Shown here piece after piece: positions 34,343 through 45,500 of a stretch of 64,000 nt of DNA (position 1 is its first letter; each line of letters starts with the position of its first letter). The DNA comes from a virus, in the IMG/VR virus record IMGVR_UViG_3300030102_003270, positions 1 through 64,000 of that record; one strand, written 5' to 3'. The position numbers and the translations under genes were made by a program. The notes under the pieces are model-generated. The model was not told where the DNA came from. It searched no databases and saw only the letters and a program-made list of their open reading frames with translations.

Positions 34343-34554
34343 AAGAGATTCGTAGAGGACTAAGAGGAGGAGAAATAAAACCTACTTTAGCCTCACGAAT
34401 CCTTATTTATTCATATTCAAAAGTATTTGGTATAAGTCCAATGGAAGCATACAATACTCCGGCAACAATAATATTAGAAATGATGAAGATACATACAGAA
34501 GCAGAACAGTTGAAATCAGAAGAAATAGATAAGCAAATAAAGAAGGTAAGATAA
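33986..34554 (+). CDS. Tail assembly chaperone, -1 frameshift product (gpGT-like)
   Basis: Reading 33986-34339 and then, after slipping one base, 34339-34554 gives a 189-residue protein. The downstream frame has no start of its own near the junction. It encodes LKEIRRGLRGGEIKPTLASR, then SKVFGISPMEAYNTPATIIL and a charged C terminus; its stop overlaps the tape-measure ATG (TAATG). The heptamer GGGAAAC fits the X-XXY-YYZ rule exactly in register. This is the conserved G/GT arrangement of long-tailed phages. The T part normally binds the tail tube protein. Confidence 0.82.
34333..34339 (+). promoter_or_regulatory. -1 ribosomal frameshift slippery site GGGAAAC
   Basis: G-GGA-AAC in the zero frame re-pairs as GGG-AAA after slipping one base. 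The zero-frame stop TGA follows at once (34340-34342). A purine-rich GAGGACTAAGAGGAGG lies about 15-30 bases downstream and includes Shine-Dalgarno-like sequence. Phage lambda uses GGGAAAG at the same place. Confidence 0.85.
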
Positions 34555-36032
34555 TGGCTAAAGATGCACCTGAACTAACCAACGATTTAACTGTTGCTAT
34601 CAACAGATTAAATCGAGCAAAAGACGGATTAATATTTCGTTTTGGTCAAGCAGGTGAAAGCGGAAATAAACTTTGGAATGTCATTAGTAGATTTAGTTCT
34701 GGTAGCACATTTTGGAGATTACAAAATTATCTTCGTGGTGTCTCAAACGTAGTTAACTTCTTCACAAAAGCACAAGAAGAAAACAGAACACAAATTTTAG
34801 AGTCATTAGAATCTAATCTAGCACTTGCTGATTCATTGAAAATGTTAAAAGAAAGATATGACAAAATAGAAGCAGGTGGAACTACACCATACTATGAATT
34901 ACTTTTAGGTGATTTAGGAGATGCAAAATTAGCAAAAGAGGAAGCAAAAGGATTTTATAAAAAATATATAGATGAAATTGAAAATGTTGTAAAAAAAAGA
35001 GGCGCACAACTTAGAAAATCTATATTGAATAGAGGTAAGGGTATAACAAAAAGATTTGCCGAGGCTAATCCTTTTGAGTTCCAAAAACCAACATTAGAAG
35101 GAGGGACAAAAAATGCACCAATACGAGGCTCAATTGGATTTATTTTAAAAGAAACTTTTGCTCCTTTAACGAATATACTAACTAAGACATTTGAATTTAC
35201 AAAAGGTCCATTTCTTGACAGTATAAAAGGCCCGGAAAGAATAGTGAGAAAAAAATTATTTGGTCTAAGTAAACTTGAAGAATTTGAAAATAAAGGTAGA
35301 ATTGGATATAGAAAGAAAATGACACAAAACCTGCAAGTGATGGGAAAATGGTTCAAAGGAGCAGGTAAGGCTCTAGGAGAATTTTCAGTTAAAGCGGCTG
35401 CTCTCATAGGTAAATTTGCTATGTATGGATTGCTGATTGTCTTTGGAATAACTCTAATTGCTAAAATAATCAACGCAGGATGGCCTGTGATTAGAAAGCA
35501 GTTTGAAGATGCTTTTGGTTTCTTCAAGAAAGCATTTTTGAATGTTCTTGGAATTCTTTTAGGAGTATTCAATCTAATTGGAAAAATATTCGCAGGTGAT
35601 ATAGTAGGAGCAATCAAAGTTTTCTTCAAAGAAATTGTATTCAATCTAGTCAAATTGCTAGGTAATCTCCTAGCAGGTCTATTCAAGATTATGTTAGGTA
35701 TCATTACAGGAATCTTAGCAGGTATTTACAATGCTACATTTGGAGCGTTAACAGGTCGCAAAATTGGTAAGCATTCAACAGGAGGTGTATCTAGAGGAGG
35801 TCTAGCGGTTGTTGGCGAAAATGGACCGGAACTAGTATCATTACCTAGAGGTGCAAGAGTACAGAACAATGCAAATAGCATGGGTGCAAGAGCAGGTGGA
35901 AACAATATTCACATTCACATAAATGGCCGTGTTGGTGCTTCTGATGCAGAAATAAGAGATATTGCCAACAAGGTAGCAAGAGAAATCAACATAAGAATGA
36001 ACAGAACAGGAGCAAATAGAATAGGTGCATGA
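34554..36032 (+). CDS. Tape measure protein (short)
   Basis: 492 residues with a helical N-terminal half, hydrophobic segments from about residue 275 to 405 (FAMYGLLIVFGITLIAK; NVLGILLGVFNLIGKIFAG; LLAGLFKIMLGIITGILAGI) and a characteristic C-terminal motif GGLAVVGENGPELVSLPRG, found at the end of many phage tape measures. Tape measure length sets tail length; with about 0.15 nm per residue in known phages, this would give a tail near 75 nm. Start overlaps the frameshifted chaperone's stop. Confidence 0.9.
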   Translation: MAKDAPELTNDLTVAINRLNRAKDGLIFRFGQAGESGNKLWNVISRFSSGSTFWRLQNYLRGVSNVVNFFTKAQEENRTQILESLESNLALADSLKMLKERYDKIEAGGTTPYYELLLGDLGDAKLAKEEAKGFYKKYIDEIENVVKKRGAQLRKSILNRGKGITKRFAEANPFEFQKPTLEGGTKNAPIRGSIGFILKETFAPLTNILTKTFEFTKGPFLDSIKGPERIVRKKLFGLSKLEEFENKGRIGYRKKMTQNLQVMGKWFKGAGKALGEFSVKAAALIGKFAMYGLLIVFGITLIAKIINAGWPVIRKQFEDAFGFFKKAFLNVLGILLGVFNLIGKIFAGDIVGAIKVFFKEIVFNLVKLLGNLLAGLFKIMLGIITGILAGIYNATFGALTGRKIGKHSTGGVSRGGLAVVGENGPELVSLPRGARVQNNANSMGARAGGNNIHIHINGRVGASDAEIRDIANKVAREINIRMNRTGANRIGA

Positions 36033-36033
36033 T

Positions 36034-36777
36034 ATGGTTAATTATGGAACTCTTACCGAAGTAACCTCCTATTGCATGTTAGAGTTAGCAAGAAGAGGTT
36101 CTGGCGATACACTACCAGATACTATAAACGATACAGCATTGTTTCAAAACAGAATAGGACTACTGGCAACTAATATAAACATAGCAACAAACAAACAATC
36201 CATTGCCTTTCCTGTTCCTTTTTCCGGTATAATATCTGGTGAGTCATCCACTTTGGCACTGGATTTAGGTCTAGCAACAAAGACAGTATCAATAAATGGA
36301 ATATTATCTGACCAAATGCTATTCAAAAAAACAAAGAACGGTACTCAAAAGAATAAGAAACTGACAGCATATGAAATGGCGCAATTACTACACTCATATG
36401 TGGATTCTTCTTTCTTACATGAAGACCAAAACGTAAGTAAATTAATCGTATTGATACCAAGTCGTGTAGATACTAATTTTGAATATCATGCTGGCGTTAA
36501 TGAGAACACCCCTTTATCGGAATGTCCTCTAATACCTTTTCACTTTGGCAATCGAACCTTCGATATGCCTACACTAGACGGGACTAAGATAGACTTTGGC
36601 GCAACTGAGTTTCCATCTGCATTGGCTAATATTGACCAAGAGATACCGGGTATGAGTGGATTCATCAATGATTTCTCTACTGATATTGCTGGCGACCAAA
36701 TACCATCAATAAACTTCACTCTTAACTTTACAATATCATCTACTGCTATGTCTGATTTTATCAATAAGGCTTTCTAG
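36034..36777 (+). CDS. Distal tail/baseplate protein, 247 aa
   Basis: ATG 36034 is 6 bases after AGGTG; an in-frame GTG at 36025 lies within that site and the tape-measure gene. Beta-rich protein (SIAFPVPFSGIISGESSTLA; LNFTISSTAMSDF) directly after the tape measure, where distal tail proteins are usually encoded. No specific family recognised, so the role is inferred from position. Confidence 0.65.
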   Translation: MVNYGTLTEVTSYCMLELARRGSGDTLPDTINDTALFQNRIGLLATNINIATNKQSIAFPVPFSGIISGESSTLALDLGLATKTVSINGILSDQMLFKKTKNGTQKNKKLTAYEMAQLLHSYVDSSFLHEDQNVSKLIVLIPSRVDTNFEYHAGVNENTPLSECPLIPFHFGNRTFDMPTLDGTKIDFGATEFPSALANIDQEIPGMSGFINDFSTDIAGDQIPSINFTLNFTISSTAMSDFINKAF

Positions 36778-36785
36778 GTGATTCT

Positions 36786-39554
36786 ATGCCGGGTGTATAT
36801 GTTGGAGATACCAAGTCACTAGTATTTCCAATGTTATGCGATGGATATATCAAACAGGTATATGGCGACCTAAACCTAACCAACCCTATTCAAGAACTAG
36901 GGGTAAGAGGTGGTCTTTGGGGCCAAACTACCCCATTTACATTTGAGGCAATTATAACCCCATACGATGTAAATGGATATGGAACAAAGACAGGAACAGG
37001 TGTTGGGATATCTGACTCTCAGAAAACAAACCCTAGTTTAAGCATAGACGTAACTAGTAATGAAGCAGATTACCAATCTAATTCCTTCTTTACAGACCGA
37101 ACTGCACAAAAAATGCATCTTTTTTACAACAGGAACTTTGAGGTGTATTTAGAAAACACTACTATTTCTACAACAGGGTTGAAAAATAAAACATTTAATA
37201 GACCAGCAGAATATAGAATAGTAGCAAAAATACATCAAGATAATACAACTAAGGTTACTGCAACATCAGATACAATCATAAAACCAAACAATCTTCTACA
37301 TGGTTATTATGATGCTGTTGGTTTCTATGATGGAATAAATACTGAACTAACACAAGTATCAGCAAATGCAATGAACGCACAACCTAGTAAAGTAATCACT
37401 GTATCTAGCAATAGTTTCACAGGAGAGGTTAATGCTCCTGCTGTTGCATCAACAGGAAGTGTAACATTCGATATAAATAATAATGCGCCTTCTTCCTACT
37501 TTCCTGCTACGAGTGCATCAGCAAGCATTACATTCAACAACAACAATTTTGCTGTTGATACCACACCCGTTGCTGGCACAGGAACAATAGAATTTCACAA
37601 TACTCTAGGGGTAGTCACTACCAATGCCTCAAACCGATATATACAGGTGGTGAGTGAAGATGGGAATACAACAACAAGATGGTTTCCGGTTTCTGGACTA
37701 ACCTACAATAATAATGTTGACTTGTCAAATGTAGATAATTTTTCTTCGGGAGATAGGGGTTTTACTGTCACAGACAATTCTAACAATGTTTTCTCTAGAC
37801 AGGCACAGGCTAAACAATTTCATGATGCTGTCAATGCTTGGAACAATGGATGGGCTGGAAGTGTAGCCGTGGGACTGGTTCTAGCAGGACAGGATGATAT
37901 TGTCACATTCACTGCTGCAATAAGAGGAACATCACCAAATAGACTAGGGACCGGAGGAGACTTATCAACAGGTTCGGGCATTGTAGATACTGATGTAGAG
38001 GTCACATCCAATATGAGTGGAGGGGTAGATGAAGTAGTTAGCAACGAATCCATAACGATAAACACAGGTAGTGGTGATAAGAAGTACAGGATATTTAGCA
38101 GTGGTGTTGTGGGTTCTATACAGACATCATCATCAGTGAATTATATCACATTCAGAAAAGGAAATTCCTTAACCAATACTATGGCTTCATTGGTTTCTGC
38201 TATCAATGACCCAACAAATGGCAACACCGAAGTCACTGCATCTGCACTAAGCAACAATGGGGTCACATTGACTGCCAATACTGGTGGAACTAATGGAAAC
38301 AGTTTCACAATAACAACAAGCAACATGTCAACATCAAACACTTCTCCAAATCCTACAATAAGTTCTTTTTCTGGTGGAGTAAACGAAAATATTCCTAATG
38401 AACACATACAACTAACAGATGCAGATGGAACAACAGTCAAGTTTCTAGCCGCACATCCAACCACTAATAGTAATAACTATCCAACAGGCTCTACCATAAC
38501 GCTCAGTGGTATTCAGTATGTCATTTACAGATTACCATCAACAGGCTCCAATAGGGCTAATTTTGCAAACGCAGTAAATAATGCGACCAATCTAGACATA
38601 ACTGCAACCAATGATGGAGTTGATGAAGACAAGGTGAATCTAACTCAAGACAATGGAGGAACAAGTGGAAATACAAGCATTACAGGAGTGAATACCAGCA
38701 ATATAACGGCGGCGAATTTTAGTGGTGGTCTGAACGCTGCAAATCCAACTGATTCTCTTGACATAACGGATGCTGGTGGTGTGTTAAAGAAATACAAACC
38801 GTCAACAAACGCTTCTGGTGAGACTGATACCACTTACGAGTTCTTTCAAATAGGTGCTGATAATAATGCAACTGCTACTAATTTAGCATCAAAGATAACC
38901 AGCGCACACGGAGGAAATATATCAGCAACTCCTTCTAATAACACAGTGACAATAAAAATATTAACAATAGGAAACTCTTATGCGATTTCCAATAACTTGG
39001 ATAATATAGCATTATCAAATAACAACACTACCTTCGATACATCGGGAGTTAGAATAATAACAGTTCAAACAACACAAGCAGATACAATAGGAGCAGGTGA
39101 GAAAATATACGATGTAAATGCTAGGTTGATAGGAACCACTGCTGATGTAAGTGGGAATGATATAACTTTAGATGCAGACCCACTTGTTCCTGTTACATCT
39201 GTAATATATGCTTCTCAACCAAGAGAGGCATTGTATGTAGAATCAACATATAGGATATCTTGCTCATACAACACTAACTCCTTGAGAATATACGTCAATG
39301 GAAATGAAGTTGCATCTCAACCTATAACAACGACAATATTGCCACACGGTTTCTTCTTTGACCCTAGTGATTGTAGGATTGGTCAAGGTGAGACTAGAAC
39401 AGGTTCTTCATACAGTAATGACAAAGCGAATCAGTTTATGGGAGAGATGTTTGAGGTATGTATGCATTCAAGTGGGGAACCAAGCCCAAGAAACAGCACA
39501 CTCTCCGTTGGACTTAGCGATATCATATTCTATTACAGGTTTGGTGATGAGTAA
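36786..39554 (+). CDS. Tail protein: lectin-like shell split by beta-domain repeats, 922 aa
   Basis: The N terminus (about 1-200: TTPFTFEAIITPYDVNG) and the C terminus (about 800-922: YRISCSYNTNSLRIYVNG, GEMFEVCMHSSG) look like two parts of a LamG/concanavalin-like jelly roll. Between them are about four copies of a ~115-residue beta domain, boundaries near residues 295, 410, 530 and 646. Each copy has a helix with an AI/AVN motif, a TLTANTGGTNGNSFTIT-like strand and an FSGG ending. Such domains bind host glycans or extend tail appendages. The nested arrangement is unusual. It ends by overlapping the giant hub gene (TAATG). Confidence 0.75.
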   Translation: MPGVYVGDTKSLVFPMLCDGYIKQVYGDLNLTNPIQELGVRGGLWGQTTPFTFEAIITPYDVNGYGTKTGTGVGISDSQKTNPSLSIDVTSNEADYQSNSFFTDRTAQKMHLFYNRNFEVYLENTTISTTGLKNKTFNRPAEYRIVAKIHQDNTTKVTATSDTIIKPNNLLHGYYDAVGFYDGINTELTQVSANAMNAQPSKVITVSSNSFTGEVNAPAVASTGSVTFDINNNAPSSYFPATSASASITFNNNNFAVDTTPVAGTGTIEFHNTLGVVTTNASNRYIQVVSEDGNTTTRWFPVSGLTYNNNVDLSNVDNFSSGDRGFTVTDNSNNVFSRQAQAKQFHDAVNAWNNGWAGSVAVGLVLAGQDDIVTFTAAIRGTSPNRLGTGGDLSTGSGIVDTDVEVTSNMSGGVDEVVSNESITINTGSGDKKYRIFSSGVVGSIQTSSSVNYITFRKGNSLTNTMASLVSAINDPTNGNTEVTASALSNNGVTLTANTGGTNGNSFTITTSNMSTSNTSPNPTISSFSGGVNENIPNEHIQLTDADGTTVKFLAAHPTTNSNNYPTGSTITLSGIQYVIYRLPSTGSNRANFANAVNNATNLDITATNDGVDEDKVNLTQDNGGTSGNTSITGVNTSNITAANFSGGLNAANPTDSLDITDAGGVLKKYKPSTNASGETDTTYEFFQIGADNNATATNLASKITSAHGGNISATPSNNTVTIKILTIGNSYAISNNLDNIALSNNNTTFDTSGVRIITVQTTQADTIGAGEKIYDVNARLIGTTADVSGNDITLDADPLVPVTSVIYASQPREALYVESTYRISCSYNTNSLRIYVNGNEVASQPITTTILPHGFFFDPSDCRIGQGETRTGSSYSNDKANQFMGEMFEVCMHSSGEPSPRNSTLSVGLSDIIFYYRFGDE

Positions 39555-42500
39555 TGGCTGATAACTATACTTATGTAATCAATCAAACCGAAAACCAATC
39601 CCTCTCTCTAAACCATGTATATGCTAATAGGGATGACCCCTTTCCTAATTCTGCATTTACAGATACATCAGTAAATCCTGTATTGAAGAATCCCGGTCTT
39701 AATACCAATGACCAAGATTCTGCTAACTTCTTTGAGATAAGAAATGCACCAACTAGTGTGGGTTCTAATGATGAGCCAATAATTTCTGGTCATACCAAAA
39801 CCAGACTCGTAAATAGAATAATTCCATCTAGCAATCAGTCAACCTTGGCTAACTATGCTAAGAACAAGCAAGAGACATCATCCTACAAGATTAGAGTGTA
39901 TGACAGAAATGCCAGTATTACTGGTCAATTGTTAGCAGGTTCAACAGGACCGGGAATGGACTTAGAAAGCAAAGACTACTTCGTTCTAATCAACCCAGAA
40001 ATACGTGGCGATGATGGAGCAGTGAAGAACAGACCGCATTTCGCTAAGATAAAGAGACTGACCACATATGATTACTATGGTGATGGTTTTGAGTTTGAAC
40101 CTAGATACCCAACTTCAATACCAAAGGACACAAACTTTGAGATTTACGAGGGTCCGGCAAAGACAGATACTAGTGTGGTAGCAGTATCATATGGATTAAG
40201 AGGTAAAACAGACACCACTTCTGGTAGAACATCCTTATTCGATAAATACGATGTTAGCAGCACAGTAAGTAGACCTACTTGGTATTTCTATGAGGATAGG
40301 CTACAACACAAGAATCAATTGGATTACAACACCAAGTATCAACTTACTACTTGCAGATGGTTTAGTGATTGGGCGGCAAGAGGCGCAATACGCTCTAGCA
40401 CTATCAATACAGTGACTCTATATCAAACAACATACAAAACTGCTGTAAATGCCTCATACAATGGTTGGACTAATGCTGATATCGGAAGAAGTGTATTTTC
40501 TGGCATTGGCGCAGGACTCGTAGAATGGATAGGGAATATTGCTTCCTTTGATAACAGTGCGAATACAATAACATTAGATTATCCAAGAAGAACATTACCC
40601 ACTAATGCAGGTCTATCTAACGTAGACATTTACGTGGGGAGAGACATACAGCAAACGATATTTCTAACCGAACAAGAGTATGGAGTGAATATCACAGACT
40701 TAGGAGACATAAAACACAATGGAATACTAATTGACAACAACAGAAGTGAAGATACAACTAGAGCATCATTTCAAAATATTAGTGGAGGAACGGATGTTGA
40801 TACCGACACAGTATACAATTTTGCCCCAGATAGATGGGGATATGCATTTAGAAATTACAGTAGAAGTTCTGAGGACAAGACTTCTTCTCATCCAGATACA
40901 TTTCCAACAGGCTCGTATAGATTTAATCATGGTAATTTTATAGGACCAAGTAGATACCTATACTACAAATCATCACATCTTAAGAATAACATTGTGGACC
41001 CAATACTAGAATCTTCAGTTAACTTTCCAAGAAACAAAATGAGTCAAATAGCAAGGGCCAAGGTCTTCGACATATCTGGAATACAGCATTTGAAACTCAA
41101 AGAAGACCATTCCTTCGTTGTAAGAACTACATTGCATACATCGTCATTAGGCCAATACAAATTGCCATTCAAGGCAACAAGCATCACAGGAAACAAGATA
41201 AGACTAAGTAAACTTACTGAGAATTTTGATGTGAGAAAAGATGATTTCTTGAAGGTAAACGATTTGATAAGAGTAGAAAATAACTACTACATCATATCTG
41301 CCTTTGATTCTCCTGCTATTGTAAACGAAATGATAGTGCAAGACATAACAGTGAACAAGATAAAGACTGATTCAGAAACAACGTGGGGAAACATTACCAC
41401 TATGCCATCATTTACTGATGTAGACGCATACGTTAGAGCATGGAATGGTGGACTCAAAGGAACATTCCCCCTTGATACAGAAGCAGTGTATGGCGCAAAC
41501 CATTCTTTCCAGCGACTAACAATAAATGGTAATACCATTAGCAAAACAAACGCTTCAATGAACGATAATAAAATAGTATTGTTAAGTCCAGAATTCTCAA
41601 ATCATCAGATAGACATAGACTATGGAGACTCAGTTCATCAACAAATAAAACTCACATCTGAATTTACAGCAAAGAAATATTACCAACCAACGCCAATATC
41701 TATGCTATATTATATATCTGGGAACTATGCTATTGATGAAGAAATATTTAGTGGTTCAGTTGAAGATATAAATTCACAAAACAAGCATGGATTGATTAGT
41801 TATGAAATATTAGGTAGAGATAAACTTTCTAAACTTCTAGGCTCTACTACTAATAAAAACCTAAATCACACTAATGATATTGTATATTCTACATTATTAC
41901 CAATGTTAAACAACAGTGTGAATGTAACAATTGATGGTAACTTAATCGCCACAGGAACAACAACAGAACTGAGAATAACTGATGCCCAATTTGCTTTGGG
42001 TATAGTGCCTAAGCCATTTGATATTCTTATGGATAGCAGTAACAATCTATTAGGTGAAATAAGCGTAGTCGGACCTAGATTTACGGGTACGGGTTATAGG
42101 CAATACCCTATTACACTAAGAAGTCCCAACATATCTGAAACTCAAGTAACTAGCGGGGCTACTGTAAAGTTATACAGGAGAGATGTAGGGTCATATATTT
42201 CGGGAGTCAAAGCACTATTATCAAATCCAACACTCACTACATCACCTACTGATTTCACTTCAATAGGAGATAAGGGTGTAGTTTTCATAGACGGAGAGAG
42301 GATAGCATTCACCGATAACGGGGTTGGCCCTATAACAACCACCATTTCATATTCAGACTTAGCGTATTCTTCTGCAATTGGAGGATATAACAAAGACACT
42401 TCGCTTGGTTTTGACATAATAGATACGGACAACATAGGAGTAAGTGATTCAAAGTTTGCGTTTAAGGCAGGATTAGAAAGTGAAGTTACTAGTGTAATGA

Positions 42501-45500
42501 ATGAGATAAGCACTCTTTCCACTTCTACATACTTCAATGTGTTAGATTCTGTTTCTCAAGACGGCCAAACTATCATTACTCTATCTCCTACCTTCCCAAT
42601 AGTTCTAGGCAGTATAGAAGACAATTCTTCTGACACTACCTTTAGTTCACACAACAGCGATTTGTATATAGTGAATAGAAACATTCCAAGGTCGGGTTTT
42701 ATTCATACTCTCAAAAATGAAAATACAACACAGTATGTGCCAAGAGAGACTTTCAAGTATAATCCAATCCAAGAAATCAGACCGGGTGAACTCAAGGAGA
42801 CTTTTACATCCGTTTTGAACGATGCTAAAATAAATCAGAAGATAATGGGATATTCTTCTGGGTATAGAATAAACGCTGATGGTTCTATCAACGGAACTAA
42901 TTACTCTACTCCTAACAACAATCCCATTATGGGTAGCAATTTCCACGATGAAAACTATACGGGAAACGATAAACTAACACTACTACCAAAACAATTCCCT
43001 AGTTCTAGGTCATCGAAGTTTGTTGGAGTTGACACGATTAGAGACATAGAGCAAAAGGATTTCAGAAGCAAGAGATATGAATTGTTGAGTGTAGGAGATT
43101 TATATCCAGAATCGAAACTTAGATACAACAGCATATTCAACGCAGCCTCTTTCTCTAATTACGGTCTGTTGACAGAAACAAAACCACAGAAAGATGTAAA
43201 CAGCATTTCTCACACTAATTACACAGGAGGCAGTTTTGCATCGTTAATGAATGAGGCTAACTTCAAAACAAACAAGATAAATTCATCTTCGATTCTTCCT
43301 TCAGAAATAAAAAGATTCGGAGTCATGAGATTGGTTGAGGCCACATTTGATTGGCACTTTACCCCGATAGATGCTGAATCTCTAAGTGACATAGATACCA
43401 TGCCTAAGATAAGCCCTCAAATCATGATATATCCAAGATGGAGCAACCCTACTGATTTGACTTTTACATTGTCTTCTGAGAATGCCTTCAATATTACCAC
43501 TAACCAGATTACTTGCAGTGGTTCTACCACAAGAACATTCAAAGAAGGAGATATGATATTCAAGGAATCTGATGGTAGCCTAATCGCTAGAATAAATAGC
43601 GCAACAGACGGCGGGAATGTAACTACCAATAGTTCTGGTGTATTGTCTGGTTCTGGGGTAACTGTATATCAGAACGTATCTGCGGGTACTAATGTATTCA
43701 AAGCGAATGTTAGGATTTGGGACTTATGTGCAGATGATGGATTTGGATTGGATTCTCTAGCGGTAGGTGCCGATTTCAGACATATGGCGGTATATTTAGT
43801 CAAAGGAGACATAGACAAAACTTACTTTCAACACGCTAGGAGACTGAGCGAAGGCGGAAATACTTTCAAATCGCACAATATATTCCTGCCAATCATTCCA
43901 AAAGTATTCGATAACAACGGAGTTGCCCCAAACAACACAGACAATGATGATGTTAGGAGAACTCCTTTCCACGCAGAAGCAGATTGGGGATTGACGGGGG
44001 TTACTAGTTCAGACAAATATTGGCATTATTCTAGAGTGATAAATGCACTTCATACTCAGACATTCCTTTCTAACACTAGTCAAGAACAATACAAAGTGGC
44101 GAGAGGCACACACTTGTATGACAACTGCATAGCCGTATTCAAACACCTTAGAGGCTCGATATCACAGTCACAGGGATTGAGCCAAAGAAGAATAGATACC
44201 ATGTCATGTCTTTTGGAATTAGATACTCAGTCAAATTACAATTCATACAATATTGCTGTATCGCATAACCAACTTGGCGACCCAGATAATAGACAGCAAC
44301 ATAGTAGAAACATGAGGATAGACCAATTAGGAAGCCCAGATGTAGCGTATATCGGGACTAAAACTAAAATTTCCTTGTTTTCGGGAGAAGAAGACTATTC
44401 CAATCCTCCTGTTAGACAACATCACAATGACGCAAATCAAAGTGATGGAGAGATGTATCAAGCCCAGATGATAATCAAACCCACAATAGATACAACGGGA
44501 ATGACAGAAAACAACACGATAGAAATCACAATGGATGCAAACAACAAACACAATTGGATTCACTATGTACCTAATCTAGCAGGGTACTATCTAGTTAGAG
44601 CAGGTAATGGTAGGGACACTTTGAAGATACTATCCCATACAGTGAATGACAGTGGTAATCATGCAGTTCATACTTTGACATTAAATACTAACCTTACAGC
44701 AAGCCAGAGGTATAGATTAATGAGAATATCAGAAACCACATTCGATAGGACTCCGGGTTTCATTGAATTCAACAAGGAGATACATACAGGACTGCAATAT
44801 TCTGATGTTGTCAATAGACTCGATACAGGACAAAAAGCGACAATGGGAGAAAGCACTACCGATTTCGTAGGAGAGGGAATAGTCTCCATGTATGTTCTAT
44901 TAGACGTAGATGATGATTTAGACTCCAACAATAAAAGAGTGGAGAACATAGACTTAGTAGAACAAAGCCTAGAGTTATTTAGTGATGGAGAGGTAATTGA
45001 TTGTTGTATAACAGATGGTAGGACAACGACTAGAAAGAATATCACTGTGAGCAAATCAACTTCCAGTGGTGCAGAAAGCCTTAGATTTGACTATGAAGGA
45101 ACACTTTCTGGAAATGGGGTTGTCTCCTTCGGTAAAACATTCACAATAACAACAAACACAGACTTCCCCAACGGTGTAGAAAGAGCATACATAGGAGCAA
45201 CTATGGCAATAGGTCTAGATGCAGAGAAGGCAATCAATGAGATATTGAATGAGAATGACATAGAAGTGGACGATAATGAGAGAAACATAACCTTCACAGG
45301 GGCTATCGTTGAAAGCACCAGCACAAACACAATCACATTAGAATCAGAAGTATCTACCGATGTAATAGCAAATGGAGATGTTCTATACAATCAAGAGGGT
45401 AAACTCATTGGTATAGTAGCATCGGGTCAAGGAACTACTACGTTAACGATGAGTGATGTTGATTACGATAGTGATAGCACTGTTGATGTATTCTATACTC

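Noticed and set aside
34343-34554. Independent gene after the tail chaperone
   Set aside because: There is no start codon with a ribosome site near the junction, and the exact GGGAAAC slippery register explains the frame as a -1 extension.
34955-35704. Long antisense frame opposite the tape measure gene
   Set aside because: It is a shadow of the tape measure codon pattern, has no ribosome site and no recognisable protein features. The same applies to antisense frames opposite the capsid (23161-23886) and fibre genes.
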